From: Bacillota bacterium
Lineage (GTDB): Bacteria > Bacillota > Clostridia > Christensenellales > CAG-138
Assembly: GCA_023461495.1 (NCBI GenBank)
Contig: JAEYLA010000271.1
Coordinates: forward strand, 1 to 10,250
DNA length: 10,250 bases
Direction of reading: 5' to 3'
Shown here piece after piece: positions 1 through 7,057 of the stretch. Both the position numbers and the translations under genes were made by a program. Within the stretch, counting starts at the first letter, position 1; every line of letters begins with the position of its first letter. The notes beneath the pieces were generated by a model that saw nothing but the letters and a program-made list of their open reading frames with translations, ran no database searches and had not been told where the DNA came from.

Positions 1-6
1 TTCTTG

Positions 7-687
7 TTACCGCGCACGCATTTGCTTATGCGCTTTTATAATGCGGGTATACCGTGTCGCCTTTCCTGCCTGCGGCGAACAAAGCTTCCGGATATCTACC
101 TTCGCCTTGCTTGGCTGATAGCGGCAGAGTTTTCTTGTGGCTGCAACCGCAGCGGCAACCACGGCAACCGGCGGCTCGCCCTTGGTGGCAGCCGCCACCT
201 CCGCCGTGGTGTAGGCGCGGAACAGGTGCTTGCGTTTTCTGAAATAAATGAGGTTGGGGATGAGCCAGACAAGAATCGCAATCACTTGCGCGGCAATGAA
301 AAAGCCGGAGTCCATCCGCGCGCCGGCTTCCCCGCGAAGCCATACGGACAGCCTGGAGAGCACCTGCCCGGCAAAACCGCTCACCAGCAACACAATGTTC
401 CACTTGTACCCTGCCGGCGTAAAATCACGAAGCTCAATAAATGTCATGATTGCGGCAACAGCAGTAAGCGCATTTACAAAAAACATTGCCAGTTCCAGCA
501 CATTTCCTTCCCCACCCCAAATGGGGATATTATATATGCCCGAAAGCGCGCTGGGGAGCGCCAGTGCATTCATTACAAGCGCAGCATACAGGAAAACATT
601 CAGATAGAACCCCATCCACGCGGTGGAGAGTTTCTCGTCCTCCCGCATTGCCGCCTTGAGAACTGCCTTAATACCGGCATTGGTCAT
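7..687 (-). CDS. Multi-pass membrane protein of unknown function (paralogue of upstream gene), with long basic tail
   Basis: I do not recognise a named family for this 226-residue protein. Hydrophobic segments lie near residues 26-48, 64-85, 97-114 and 128-148, so it is probably a four-pass inner-membrane protein. Just after the last segment is the motif PNLIYFRKRKHLF (residues 144-156), nearly the same as PNCLYFKKRRQLF in the neighbouring gene at 740-1246. Both also share a PxGxxW motif (residues 91-96 here) before the third segment, so the two look like diverged paralogues. After residue 160 this protein carries about 65 extra residues, Ala/Val-rich then Lys/Arg-rich, which the paralogue lacks. 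An AGGAG lies 10 nt before the ATG, rather far but usable. The 52-bp gap to the upstream gene suggests one operon. Membrane location is inferred from hydrophobicity, and no function can be assigned. Confidence 0.75.
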   Translation of the reverse strand: MTNAGIKAVLKAAMREDEKLSTAWMGFYLNVFLYAALVMNALALPSALSGIYNIPIWGGEGNVLELAMFFVNALTAVAAIMTFIELRDFTPAGYKWNIVLLVSGFAGQVLSRLSVWLRGEAGARMDSGFFIAAQVIAILVWLIPNLIYFRKRKHLFRAYTTAEVAAATKGEPPVAVVAAAVAATRKLCRYQPSKAKVDIRKLCSPQAGKATRYTRIIKAHKQMRAR

Positions 688-739
688 GATCGTGTTGCTC
701 CTGTTCTATGCTGATTTGGCGGTGTGACATGGCAAACTC

Positions 740-1246
740 CTAAAGCGAATGCCACTGGCCCATTGCAAAGGAGATTTCGCTTGGCGCGTATTTGCGGAAC
801 AATTGCCTGCGCTTTTTAAAATACAGGCAATTTGGTATAACCCACCCACCCACATAAAGCACAAGAATGAGTACGGCGTATGGAACATACCCAAGCCCTG
901 CAGAGTCGTAATCCGGCACCAGATTCAGCACAAATTCGGCCGTCCAGTAAAGCGCACATAGTATAAGGTGCGCCACGCACCAAAAGAATCCGCTTGGGCG
1001 AAGGCCGATCATACTATGGTAGGCAATCGCCGTACAGGCCAGAAGCAGCAGCCCGCCGCCCAATAAAAAGATCGCCCGGATGCTTACCGGGCCGCTTTTT
1101 TCAAGCAGCAGCAAAGCGCTAATACCCAGAATATATATCGCCAATTGTACAATGAGCGCAATCAGGTAAATCAAACTATACGCCCGCATCCACCGGGTCG
1201 GCATGGGGCTTTCTTTTAGCACTGCAATACATTCTTTCCGGCGCAT
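740..1246 (-). CDS. Four-pass membrane protein of unknown function
   Basis: This 168-residue protein is mostly hydrophobic, with likely membrane segments near residues 24-46, 57-79, 87-109 and 120-139. It ends with a basic motif PNCLYFKKRRQLF (138-150) and a short polar tail. The same motif, and a PxGxxW motif before the third segment (84-89 here), occur in the downstream gene, so the two are probably paralogues in one operon. The ATG at 1246 was chosen because AAAGGAG precedes it by 6 nt. An in-frame ATG nine codons upstream (1273) lacks such a site and lies inside an inverted repeat. A promoter overlapped by a 9-bp inverted repeat lies just upstream, suggesting repressor control. I do not recognise the family. 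The topology is predicted by eye, and no catalytic residues or binding motifs are evident. Confidence 0.77.
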   Translation of the reverse strand: MRRKECIAVLKESPMPTRWMRAYSLIYLIALIVQLAIYILGISALLLLEKSGPVSIRAIFLLGGGLLLLACTAIAYHSMIGLRPSGFFWCVAHLILCALYWTAEFVLNLVPDYDSAGLGYVPYAVLILVLYVGGWVIPNCLYFKKRRQLFRKYAPSEISFAMGQWHSL

Positions 1247-1262
1247 GCACTTCTCCTTTATG

Positions 1263-1297
1263 ACTGTATACATATGGATTCACTTCCAGTATACAGT
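1263..1297. promoter_or_regulatory. Inverted-repeat operator candidate, ACTGTATAC-N17-GTATACAGT
   Basis: A perfect 9-bp inverted repeat has arms at 1263-1271 and 1289-1297, separated by 17 bp. The right arm overlaps the predicted -10 box of the minus-strand promoter and the left arm lies just upstream of the Shine-Dalgarno site. A dimeric repressor bound here would block transcription of the two membrane-protein genes. The cognate regulator is not in the window. The half-sites recall a LexA half-site, but the spacing is far too long for a LexA box. Confidence 0.5.
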
Positions 1298-1316
1298 TCC
1301 GTTCATTTGTTCGCAA
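1288..1316 (-). promoter_or_regulatory. Sigma-A type promoter for the two membrane-protein genes
   Basis: On the minus strand there is TTGCGA (1311-1316), a 17-bp spacer, then TATACT (1288-1293). The -10 matches the vegetative consensus at five of six positions and the -35 at four. The start codon of the first gene lies about 42 bp downstream of the -10 box. The -10 overlaps one arm of a perfect inverted repeat. Confidence 0.55.
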
Positions 1317-1334
1317 GCGTCGTTTTGAAAGAAC

Positions 1335-1369
1335 AAAAAGGGCCGCCGCTTTTTCGTGCGGTGACCCTT
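1335..1369 (-). terminator. Intrinsic terminator after ribU
   Basis: Arms at 1358-1369 and 1338-1349 pair over 12 positions with one mismatch (a U-G wobble included), around an 8-nt loop. On the minus strand the stem is followed by a run of T, then TTCTTT. It begins 22 bp past the ribU stop codon. The plus strand also carries seven T right after the stem (1371-1377), so the structure could work both ways, but no plus-strand gene ends here. Confidence 0.85.
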
Positions 1370-1390
1370 CTTTTTTTGAAATTACAGTGC

Positions 1391-1972
1391 TTATTTTGCT
1401 TTCTGCACCGCACAGGCGGGCGCTTCCACGCGCTCTATCCGCAGCACGCGGGCAACGGATTTGTAAAGCAGGAAGGTCAGCGCGCCGTTCAATACCGTCT
1501 TGATGGCGTTAAAGGGAATGATGACGGGGACGAGCATATCCACCACCACCTGGCGCGGCACGCCCATGAAGTGAACGGTGAATATCAGGTTTAAGGGGAT
1601 CATCATCAGGATCATGCCCAGCGCGCCCAGCAGCAGGGACGTGACCGCGCCCTTGCGGCAGCGCCAGCGGCTGTAAATGAGGCCCGCAACGAGTACGAAC
1701 GTGCCTGTGGCACAAAAATGCATCAGCGCGCCGATCCATCCGCTTGCCGGGGAAACGAGCAGCCATTGCAGCACACTCACCACAGCGGTCAGCGCAAGCC
1801 CCCATAGCGGCCCATACAGGAACGTGCCGATGAGTATGGGCACATCCGCCATGTCATACTCCAAAAACGCCGCGCCGGGGAAAATGGGGAAATGGATCAG
1901 ATATACCAGCAGCAGCGAAAGCCCCGCCAGCATCCCCAGGTGCACCAGTCGATTCGTGTTTTCCCGTTTCAT
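1391..1972 (-). CDS. ribU: Riboflavin ECF transporter, substrate-binding S component RibU
   Basis: RibU is the membrane-embedded riboflavin-binding subunit of an energy-coupling-factor transporter. It delivers vitamin B2 with the shared EcfT/EcfA/EcfA' module, which is normally encoded elsewhere and is not in this window. The 193-residue length and about six hydrophobic segments fit the family. The N-terminal signature is clear: small residues in LGMLAGLSL (12-20), FP..P (28-32), then AFLEYDMADVPILIG (35-49), followed by a GP motif (54-55) in the next helix. The ATG at 1972 was chosen because GGAG lies 9 nt upstream and the family N-terminus begins there. The longer reading frame upstream runs into the riboswitch. 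The upstream FMN aptamer and terminator independently support a flavin-related role, and a terminator follows the gene. Confidence 0.94.
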   Translation of the reverse strand: MKRENTNRLVHLGMLAGLSLLLVYLIHFPIFPGAAFLEYDMADVPILIGTFLYGPLWGLALTAVVSVLQWLLVSPASGWIGALMHFCATGTFVLVAGLIYSRWRCRKGAVTSLLLGALGMILMMIPLNLIFTVHFMGVPRQVVVDMLVPVIIPFNAIKTVLNGALTFLLYKSVARVLRIERVEAPACAVQKAK

Positions 1973-2045
1973 GTTGCTACACTCCGTTTTAAAAATGTAT
2001 GCTTCCCGGCTTTTCTCGCACCGATGCAGCGTGGACAGCGAGGAC

Positions 2046-2077
2046 AAACAAAAAACGCCCCGCTGCTGCGGTGCGTT
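2046..2077 (-). terminator. Riboswitch-controlled attenuator terminator before ribU
   Basis: On the minus strand AACGC-A-CCGC (2069-2077, then in to 2068) pairs with GCGG-G-GCGTT (2063-2054) around an AGCA loop, with a single A/G mismatch. The stem is followed by TTTTGTTTG. It sits 35 bp after the FMN aptamer and 73 bp before the ribU start, the usual place for the expression platform. The expected logic is that FMN binding favours this hairpin and stops transcription. Confidence 0.85.
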
Positions 2078-2111
2078 TGAAAAACAAGTGCGGCGAAAAC
2101 GAAATCGTCGC

Positions 2112-2252
2112 GCTTCTTCCATCCGGACTATACCGTCGGCGCCAAATTCTCATTGGCTCAACCCTGTAAAAACAGGGGTCGCGGGCTTAGCTAAGCAGGG
2201 TTTGTGTCCTGCCGCATCACCGCCGGTGGGGAATTGCACCCCGCCCCGAAGC
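2112..2252 (-). ncRNA. FMN riboswitch (RFN element)
   Basis: Read on the minus strand, this contains the conserved blocks of the RFN aptamer in the correct order: TTCGGGGCGGGGTG (2251-2238), AATTCCCCACCGGCGGTGAT (2236-2217), GCCCGCGA (2186-2179), TGAGAAT (2154-2148), GCCGACGGTATAGTC (2141-2127) and CGGATGGAAGAAG (2125-2113). P1 is closed by GCTTC (2252-2248) with GAAGC (2116-2112). The variable arm near 2181-2160 forms a CCCTG/CAGGG hairpin. The element binds flavin mononucleotide and controls ribU just downstream through the terminator at 2046-2077. Confidence 0.97.
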
Positions 2253-2261
2253 ATCATATAT

Positions 2262-2290
2262 AGTTTAGCACCGGCGCTGCCGCTTTGCAA
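2262..2290 (-). promoter_or_regulatory. Promoter of the FMN riboswitch-ribU unit
   Basis: On the minus strand there is TTGCAA (2285-2290), a 17-bp spacer, then TAAACT (2262-2267), with TG one base upstream of the -10 (extended -10). Transcription would start at about 2254-2256, immediately before the 5' side of aptamer stem P1. That placement supports the call. It lies 27 bp beyond the phoR stop codon. Confidence 0.6.
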
Positions 2291-2317
2291 GCGTTTTGCC
2301 TGATTTTTCGGTACTTT

Positions 2318-4006
2318 CTATCCTTCTTTCCGCGCGGCGGGCGCGGGGAATTTCAGCGTGACAATGGTGCCGGTATTTGGCGTACTTACCAAAGAAAGCT
2401 TTGCGCCATGCATCAATGCCCCGCGCTTGACAATCGCCAGCCCAAGGCCCGTGCCGCCGGTTTCCTTGGAGTGACTCTGGTCCACGCGGTAAAACCGCTC
2501 GAACACCCGGCTCTGATGCTCCGGCGGAATGCCGATGCCGGTATCCGCCACCGCAACGGATACCCGGCCGTCGCCCAGTTTTTCTACCGAAAGCGTCACG
2601 CTGCCGCCCGGGCGGTTATAGCGGATGCCGTTGTCGCACAGGTTATAGAGGATTTCCTCCAACACCTGTTTTACGCCATCTATCTCTGCCGGTTCCCCAC
2701 TTACGCGCAGGGTCACATTCTTTGTATGCGCAACGGAGGTTAGCCGCTCCTCCACCTCTTTCAGAAGAGATTTTAGCTCCACGCGGGAAAACGGCAGGCC
2801 AATTGCACCTTCATCCAGGCGGGACAGGCGGATGGTATCCTCCACCAGCGCAATCAGGCGCGTGCTTTCCTCATAGATGCGCTTTGCAAAGCCCTGCGTA
2901 TCCTGCGGCTTGACGAGGCCGTCCTTCATGATCTCCGCATAGCCGGAGATGGAGGTCAAAGGCGTTTTCAATTCATGCGAGACATTGGCGGAAAACTCCC
3001 GCCGCATGCGCTCCTGTTCTTCGCGCTCGGTGATATCGAGGATCAGCACCACAACGCCGGTCACCGCCGCGCGCTCCCGCACGGGGCTTGCGATGAGCTG
3101 GTAGCTGCGTCCGTTCATCTGTATGACCTGCTCCGCCGGGCTGCCCTTTGCCGCCTGCTCCACGGCTGCCTGCAGCTCCGGGCTGCGGTCCACCGTGAGC
3201 ACGTGCTTGCCGATTGCGGCCTTGCCGTCCGCCCGGAACAGGCGCTGCGCGCTCCGGTTGATGGTCAGCACCATGCCGCTGGAGTTGAGCACCAACAGCC
3301 CCTCGCGCATGTTGTGGGCAATGGCGGAAAATTCATCGCTCCTTTCGGTCATCTCCCGCATCTGCGCGGCAATCTGGCGCCTTTGCGCCTCCAGCCGGGA
3401 CAATAGCGGAGACAGCTCGTCATACACATCGTTGTCGAGCGGATCGTCAAGATTCAGCGCGTTTAATGGTGCAATCATATGCCGGGTCATCCGCCGGGCG
3501 ATCACAGCGGAAAACGCCAGCGTTACAAGCAACGTGCACAACAGAATGGGCAACATCCGCCATAGAATACCCCATACGCTTGCCTGCGTATCCGCAAGGC
3601 GCAGCACGGTGCCGTCCGCAAGGCGCTTTGCATAGTAGAGCGTCTCCTGGCCAATGGTTTCCGACGGGCGCGTGCTCTGCCCCACGCCCTCGGCAAGCGC
3701 CGCACGGAATTCTGGCCGGTCCGCGTGGTTTTCCATGTGCGCCGCATCCGCCTCGCTGTCATAAAGCACCGTGCCATCCGCCGCGATAAGCGTCAGCCGG
3801 GTCTCATCCACCTGCCGCACCTGATTGAGGTATGCTTCATCGCCCAGAAGCCGCATGCCCGCCATCACATAGCCGGCCTCGCTCCTCTGCTCCTGCCGCA
3901 ATTGCGCACCCAGCACGCCGTAAAACACGCCCAGCGCCAACAACGTGAGCAGCAGCACGGATACAAGCGAGAGCAGCACCAGGTACCGGTTGACCGTTTT
4001 ACGCAT
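2318..4006 (-). CDS. phoR: Phosphate-sensing membrane histidine kinase PhoR
   Basis: PhoR autophosphorylates on a histidine and passes the phosphate to its partner regulator (gene at 4032-4700) when phosphate is scarce. The domain order in 562 residues is membrane helix (about 8-32), extracytoplasmic PAS/Cache-like sensor (about 33-145, with GTVLYDS and a following ENH.DRPEF segment), second helix (about 150-170), HAMP linker (about 172-222), cytoplasmic PAS (about 225-325), HisKA and HATPase. The phospho-acceptor is H344 in NVSHELKTP. The ATP site shows N455 and N459 (N box), DTGIG at 488-492 (G1) and GGTGLGLAI at 517-525 (G2), all intact. GGAG lies 4 nt before the ATG and only 25 bp separate it from the regulator gene. 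Assignment as PhoR rather than a generic kinase rests on the pst-phoU context and the typical architecture. Confidence 0.93.
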   Translation of the reverse strand: MRKTVNRYLVLLSLVSVLLLTLLALGVFYGVLGAQLRQEQRSEAGYVMAGMRLLGDEAYLNQVRQVDETRLTLIAADGTVLYDSEADAAHMENHADRPEFRAALAEGVGQSTRPSETIGQETLYYAKRLADGTVLRLADTQASVWGILWRMLPILLCTLLVTLAFSAVIARRMTRHMIAPLNALNLDDPLDNDVYDELSPLLSRLEAQRRQIAAQMREMTERSDEFSAIAHNMREGLLVLNSSGMVLTINRSAQRLFRADGKAAIGKHVLTVDRSPELQAAVEQAAKGSPAEQVIQMNGRSYQLIASPVRERAAVTGVVVLILDITEREEQERMRREFSANVSHELKTPLTSISGYAEIMKDGLVKPQDTQGFAKRIYEESTRLIALVEDTIRLSRLDEGAIGLPFSRVELKSLLKEVEERLTSVAHTKNVTLRVSGEPAEIDGVKQVLEEILYNLCDNGIRYNRPGGSVTLSVEKLGDGRVSVAVADTGIGIPPEHQSRVFERFYRVDQSHSKETGGTGLGLAIVKRGALMHGAKLSLVSTPNTGTIVTLKFPAPAARKEG

Positions 4007-4037
4007 ATTGCTCCTTTTTTTACTCCTTCTCCTACTC
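4007..4037 (-). promoter_or_regulatory. Reiterated GGAG ribosome-binding region before phoR
   Basis: On the minus strand, the end of the regulator gene and the 25-bp gap contain four GGAG motifs in close succession, including AAGGAG at the regulator stop codon and AAAGGAG four bases from the phoR ATG. Only the last is well placed to start phoR. The others may help re-initiation after the regulator stop codon. Confidence 0.4.
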
Positions 4038-4700
4038 CTTTGCGCGGTAGCCTACGCCGCGCACGGTTTCCACCACATACGCGCAGCCCCCAAGCTTTTG
4101 CCGCAGCGTCTGGATGTGCACATCCACCGTACGGGTGCCGCCCGCATACTCATACCCCCAGACGGCGGTAAGCAGCCGGTCCCGCGTGAACACGCGCCCC
4201 CTGTTTTCCAGCAGGAACTGGAGCAGGGAAAATTCCTTGAAGGAAAGCTCCACATGTTCCCCGGCACAGGCAACGGTATGCTTTTCCGTATTCATGACCA
4301 GGTTGTCTATACAAAGCGTATCCGTGAGCTCCTTTTTGGAGGAACGGCGCAGCACGGCTTTGATGCGGGAAATCAGTTCCATCATGCCAAACGGTTTTGT
4401 GATGTAATCGTCTGCTCCCCCGTCAAGGCCTGTTACCTTGTCATACTCCGCCCCGCGCGCGGTTAAAAGAATCACGGGAATCTGTTTTGTGGCTTCAGCG
4501 GTTCGCAGGCGTTTCAGGATGGAAATGCCGTCCTCGCCCGGCAGCATGACGTCAAGCAGTATGAGCTCGGGCGCTGCATCGATTACCCCCTGCCAGAACT
4601 GCTCCGCGTTTTCAAAGCCGCGCGCCTCAAACCCTGTCTGCGCCAGGGTATAGAGCACCAGCTCCCTGATGTTGGTTTCATCCTCCACATAATAAATCAT
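4032..4700 (-). CDS. phoB: OmpR/PhoB-family response regulator of the phosphate regulon
   Basis: This is a 222-residue DNA-binding response regulator, probably called PhoP in Bacillus terms and PhoB in Escherichia terms. The receiver domain (1-115) has the acidic pair E6/D7, phospho-acceptor D50 in LLDVMLP, switch T80 and K102 in TKPFG. The C-terminal winged-helix domain (about 125-222) ends with the typical TVDVHIQTLRQKLG and VRGVGYR motifs. The start at 4700 was chosen because the receiver begins directly there and GGGG lies 8 nt upstream. A longer frame back to 4790 would lie inside phoU and add an unrelated, low-complexity N-terminus. It sits 19 bp after phoU and 25 bp before the kinase gene, so it is cotranscribed with both. 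It should bind Pho boxes upstream of pstS and activate its own cluster. The symbol is given by context, since sequence alone cannot separate PhoB from other OmpR-type regulators. Confidence 0.93.
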   Translation of the reverse strand: MIYYVEDETNIRELVLYTLAQTGFEARGFENAEQFWQGVIDAAPELILLDVMLPGEDGISILKRLRTAEATKQIPVILLTARGAEYDKVTGLDGGADDYITKPFGMMELISRIKAVLRRSSKKELTDTLCIDNLVMNTEKHTVACAGEHVELSFKEFSLLQFLLENRGRVFTRDRLLTAVWGYEYAGGTRTVDVHIQTLRQKLGGCAYVVETVRGVGYRAKE

Positions 4701-4719
4701 GGCGTTTTCCCCATTCCCG

Positions 4720-5376
4720 CTACTCCATCTCGGACGACTGATGGACGCCGGTGATGGAGAACAGCACCCACTCCGCGATGTTGACCGCATGATCGCCGAT
4801 GCGCTCGAGATACTTTGTAATCATAAACAGGTCAAGGGCGTGCTCCGCCGTACGCGGGTCCGCCGTAAACCGATCGATGAGCTTAGCCCGCACCTGCAAA
4901 AAGCGGTCGTCCACCTCGTCGTCATCCGCGATGACCTTTCTTGCAAGCGCCTCATCCCGGCGTACAAACGCATCAATGCTGCTTGTAACCATGGCGATGG
5001 TGGCGTCCGCCATCAGCGCGATTTCCTCCGGCTGCACATGGTCGAAATTTTTGTCCATCACCAGCACGATCTCGGAAATATCCGCCGCCTGGTCCCCGAT
5101 GCGTTCCATATCGGTAATCATTTTGAGCGCCGCGGAAATCAGCCGCAAATCCCGCGCCACGGGCTGCTGCTGTAATAGCAGGCGCAGGCACAGGCCTTCA
5201 ATGCGGCGCTCTTTTTCGTCGATTTCATGGTCAAACGCGATGGCCTGCTTTGCAAGCTGCGCATCGTAGGAGCGGAGCGCGGCGCAGGCATTCTGTATGG
5301 CCTGCTCGATAAGGCCGCCCATTTCAATGAGCTCTTTGTTCAACTGGTCGAGTTGCTCGTCAAATTTATTGCGCAT
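4720..5376 (-). CDS. phoU: Phosphate signalling protein PhoU
   Basis: PhoU is a cytoplasmic helical-bundle protein that links the PstSCAB transporter to the PhoR kinase, keeping the Pho response off when phosphate is plentiful. The 218 residues form the usual two related three-helix repeats. Each repeat carries a metal-binding motif: DMERIGDQAADI (89-100) in the first and YLERIGDHAVNI (189-200) in the second. The length is normal for the family. The start codon overlaps the pstB stop as TGATG, indicating translational coupling, and GGGAGG lies 8 nt upstream. Its position between pstB and the two-component genes fits its role as go-between. No missing residues or truncation are apparent. Confidence 0.97.
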   Translation of the reverse strand: MRNKFDEQLDQLNKELIEMGGLIEQAIQNACAALRSYDAQLAKQAIAFDHEIDEKERRIEGLCLRLLLQQQPVARDLRLISAALKMITDMERIGDQAADISEIVLVMDKNFDHVQPEEIALMADATIAMVTSSIDAFVRRDEALARKVIADDDEVDDRFLQVRAKLIDRFTADPRTAEHALDLFMITKYLERIGDHAVNIAEWVLFSITGVHQSSEME

Positions 5377-6143
5377 CAGCCAAACCTCCCTGTAATATAG
5401 TCCTCCGTCCTCTTGTCTCTCGGCATGGAGAAAAGCTGCTCCGTCCCACCGTATTCGACCACTTCGCCCAGCAGGAAGAACGCGGTTTTATCGGAAATGC
5501 GCGCCGCCTGCTGCATGTTGTGCGTCACGATGATAATAGTATATTTGGACTTTAATTCCACCGCAAGGTCTTCGATCTTTGAGGTGGAAATGGGGTCCAG
5601 CGCACTCGTGGGTTCGTCCATCAAGAGCACCTCCGGTTCCACCGCAAGCGCGCGCGCAATGCAGAGCCGCTGCTGCTGGCCGCCGGAAAGGCCGAGCGCG
5701 CTTTTCTTGAGCCGGTCCTTGAGCTCCTCCCAGATAGCGGCATTGGTCAGCGACCGCTCCACGATATCGTCAAGCTTCGCCTTTGCGTGGATGCCGTGCG
5801 CGCGCGGGCCGTAGGCGATGTTGTCATACACGCTCATGGGAAACGGGTTGGGCTTTTGAAACACCATGCCCACGCGCTTTCTTAACAGGTTCACGTCCAT
5901 GCTGCCGTAAATATCCTCTCCGTCGAGCGCCACCTGTCCTTCGATGCGGCAGCCTTCCACAAGATCGTTCATGCGATTGAGCGTCTTTAACAGTGTAGAC
6001 TTGCCGCAGCCGGATGGGCCGATAAACGCGGTGATTTCCCGCTCCCGCACCGCCATATTGATCTTTTTAAGCGCCTGAAAGGTGCCGTAATAGAGATCCA
6101 AATCCTTTATTTCAAACTTTACGTCAAATTTCTGTTGTTCCAT
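5376..6143 (-). CDS. pstB: Phosphate ABC transporter ATP-binding protein PstB
   Basis: PstB is the cytoplasmic ATPase that drives phosphate import through PstC/PstA. At 255 residues it is the standard length and all nucleotide-binding motifs are intact: Walker A GPSGCGKST (42-50), Q-loop Q96 in VFQKPNPFP, ABC signature LSGGQQQR (152-159), Walker B EVLLMDEP (171-178), D-loop SALD (180-183) and H-loop H208 in VTHNM. The KPNPFP.S.YDN segment after the Q-loop and ending YITGRFG are characteristic of PstB within ABC ATPases. AAAGGA lies about 9 nt before the ATG. It is 44 bp downstream of pstA and overlaps the phoU start by one base, so it is translated as part of the operon. Confidence 0.98.
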   Translation of the reverse strand: MEQQKFDVKFEIKDLDLYYGTFQALKKINMAVREREITAFIGPSGCGKSTLLKTLNRMNDLVEGCRIEGQVALDGEDIYGSMDVNLLRKRVGMVFQKPNPFPMSVYDNIAYGPRAHGIHAKAKLDDIVERSLTNAAIWEELKDRLKKSALGLSGGQQQRLCIARALAVEPEVLLMDEPTSALDPISTSKIEDLAVELKSKYTIIIVTHNMQQAARISDKTAFFLLGEVVEYGGTEQLFSMPRDKRTEDYITGRFG

Positions 6144-6187
6144 ACCCCGTATTCCTTTCGTAGATGTTCCGTTCCTGCACCAATTGC

Positions 6188-7057
6188 TCAGGCGCCGTTG
6201 CGCTTAGTAAGCCTGCGCGCAACCAAGGAAGAAAGCGCGTTGATACCGACGACAATAATGAGCAGCACAACGGCAGTCGCATACGTCTGGTTGATGTTGA
6301 GCCCCTCGCGCGCAAGCGAGTACATGTGCACGGAAAGTGTGCGCGTGGAGGAGAGAAGGTTTTCCGGTACCTTCGCCACCGTGCCCGCCGTATAGATGAG
6401 CGCCGCCGTCTCCCCCACGATGCGCCCGATGCCAAGGATCACGCCCGCAAGGATGCCCGGCACCGCCGCAGGCAGCACGATGGAGAATACCGTCCTTAAC
6501 CTTCCCGCGCCCAGGCCGAAGCTGCCTTCCCGGTACGCATCCGGCACGGATTTTAGCGCTTCCTCCGTGGTGCGCATGATGAGCGGCAGGATCATAACCG
6601 CAAGCGTGAACGCGCCCGCAAGCAACGACATGCCCCATTGCAGCCGCGTAACAAAGAACAACAGCCCAAACAAACCGTATACAATGGAGGGGATGCCCGC
6701 AAGCGTTTCCGCCGTGACGCGTACCACGGAAACAAACCGGCTGCCGCGCTTGGCGTACTCCACAAGGTACACAGCCGCGAAGACGCCAAGCGGCGCCGCG
6801 ATAAGAAGCGAAAGCGCCGTCATTAATATGGTATTGATGATCGCCGGCATCATGGAGACGTTTTCAGAGTTGTATTCCCACGCAAACAGTTCCGGCGTGA
6901 GATACGGAACGCCCTTGACCAAAATATAGCCGATCAAAAAGAGCAGTATCGCAACCGTTGTGACTGCCGCGGCGTACACAAGCGCGCGCAGGAAAATGGC
7001 CTTTCTCCTGCCCGGATGCGCGACCGGCTTATAATACGAAGCAGTAGTTCCTGTCAT
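6188..7057 (-). CDS. pstA: Phosphate ABC transporter permease PstA
   Basis: PstA is one of the two membrane permeases that form the phosphate channel with PstC. The 289-residue protein has about six hydrophobic segments (near 26-48, 70-97, 115-136, 143-162, 196-215 and 258-280). It contains the GIPSIVYGLFG motif (121-131) and an EAA-type coupling loop (177-205, EGSFGLGAGRLRTVFS onward) that contacts PstB, followed by GIGRIVGETAAL (209-220). The permeases are told apart by order and by the PstA-type TAGTVAKVPEN after the GET motif, with PstC showing the WKP motif. The start codon overlaps the pstC stop by four bases (ATGA), and AGGAGG lies 8 nt upstream within pstC, so translation is coupled. 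Confidence 0.95.
   Translation of the reverse strand: MTGTTASYYKPVAHPGRRKAIFLRALVYAAAVTTVAILLFLIGYILVKGVPYLTPELFAWEYNSENVSMMPAIINTILMTALSLLIAAPLGVFAAVYLVEYAKRGSRFVSVVRVTAETLAGIPSIVYGLFGLLFFVTRLQWGMSLLAGAFTLAVMILPLIMRTTEEALKSVPDAYREGSFGLGAGRLRTVFSIVLPAAVPGILAGVILGIGRIVGETAALIYTAGTVAKVPENLLSSTRTLSVHMYSLAREGLNINQTYATAVVLLIIVVGINALSSLVARRLTKRNGA

Noticed and set aside
1263..1297. LexA (SOS) box
   Set aside because: The half-sites resemble CTGTATA, but the arms are separated by 17 bp, whereas known LexA boxes are compact palindromes of about 14-16 bp.
1973..2122. N-terminal extension of RibU back to 2122
   Set aside because: It would translate the riboswitch terminator and end of the aptamer. 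The family N-terminus starts at 1972, where GGAG is correctly placed.
2975..3635. Long plus-strand frames opposite phoR
   Set aside because: They are antisense to a kinase with all catalytic motifs intact, and their translations show no coherent domain.
4701..4790. Thirty-residue N-terminal extension of the response regulator
   Set aside because: It overlaps the 3' end of phoU, is low complexity, and precedes a receiver domain that normally starts at the ATG at 4700.
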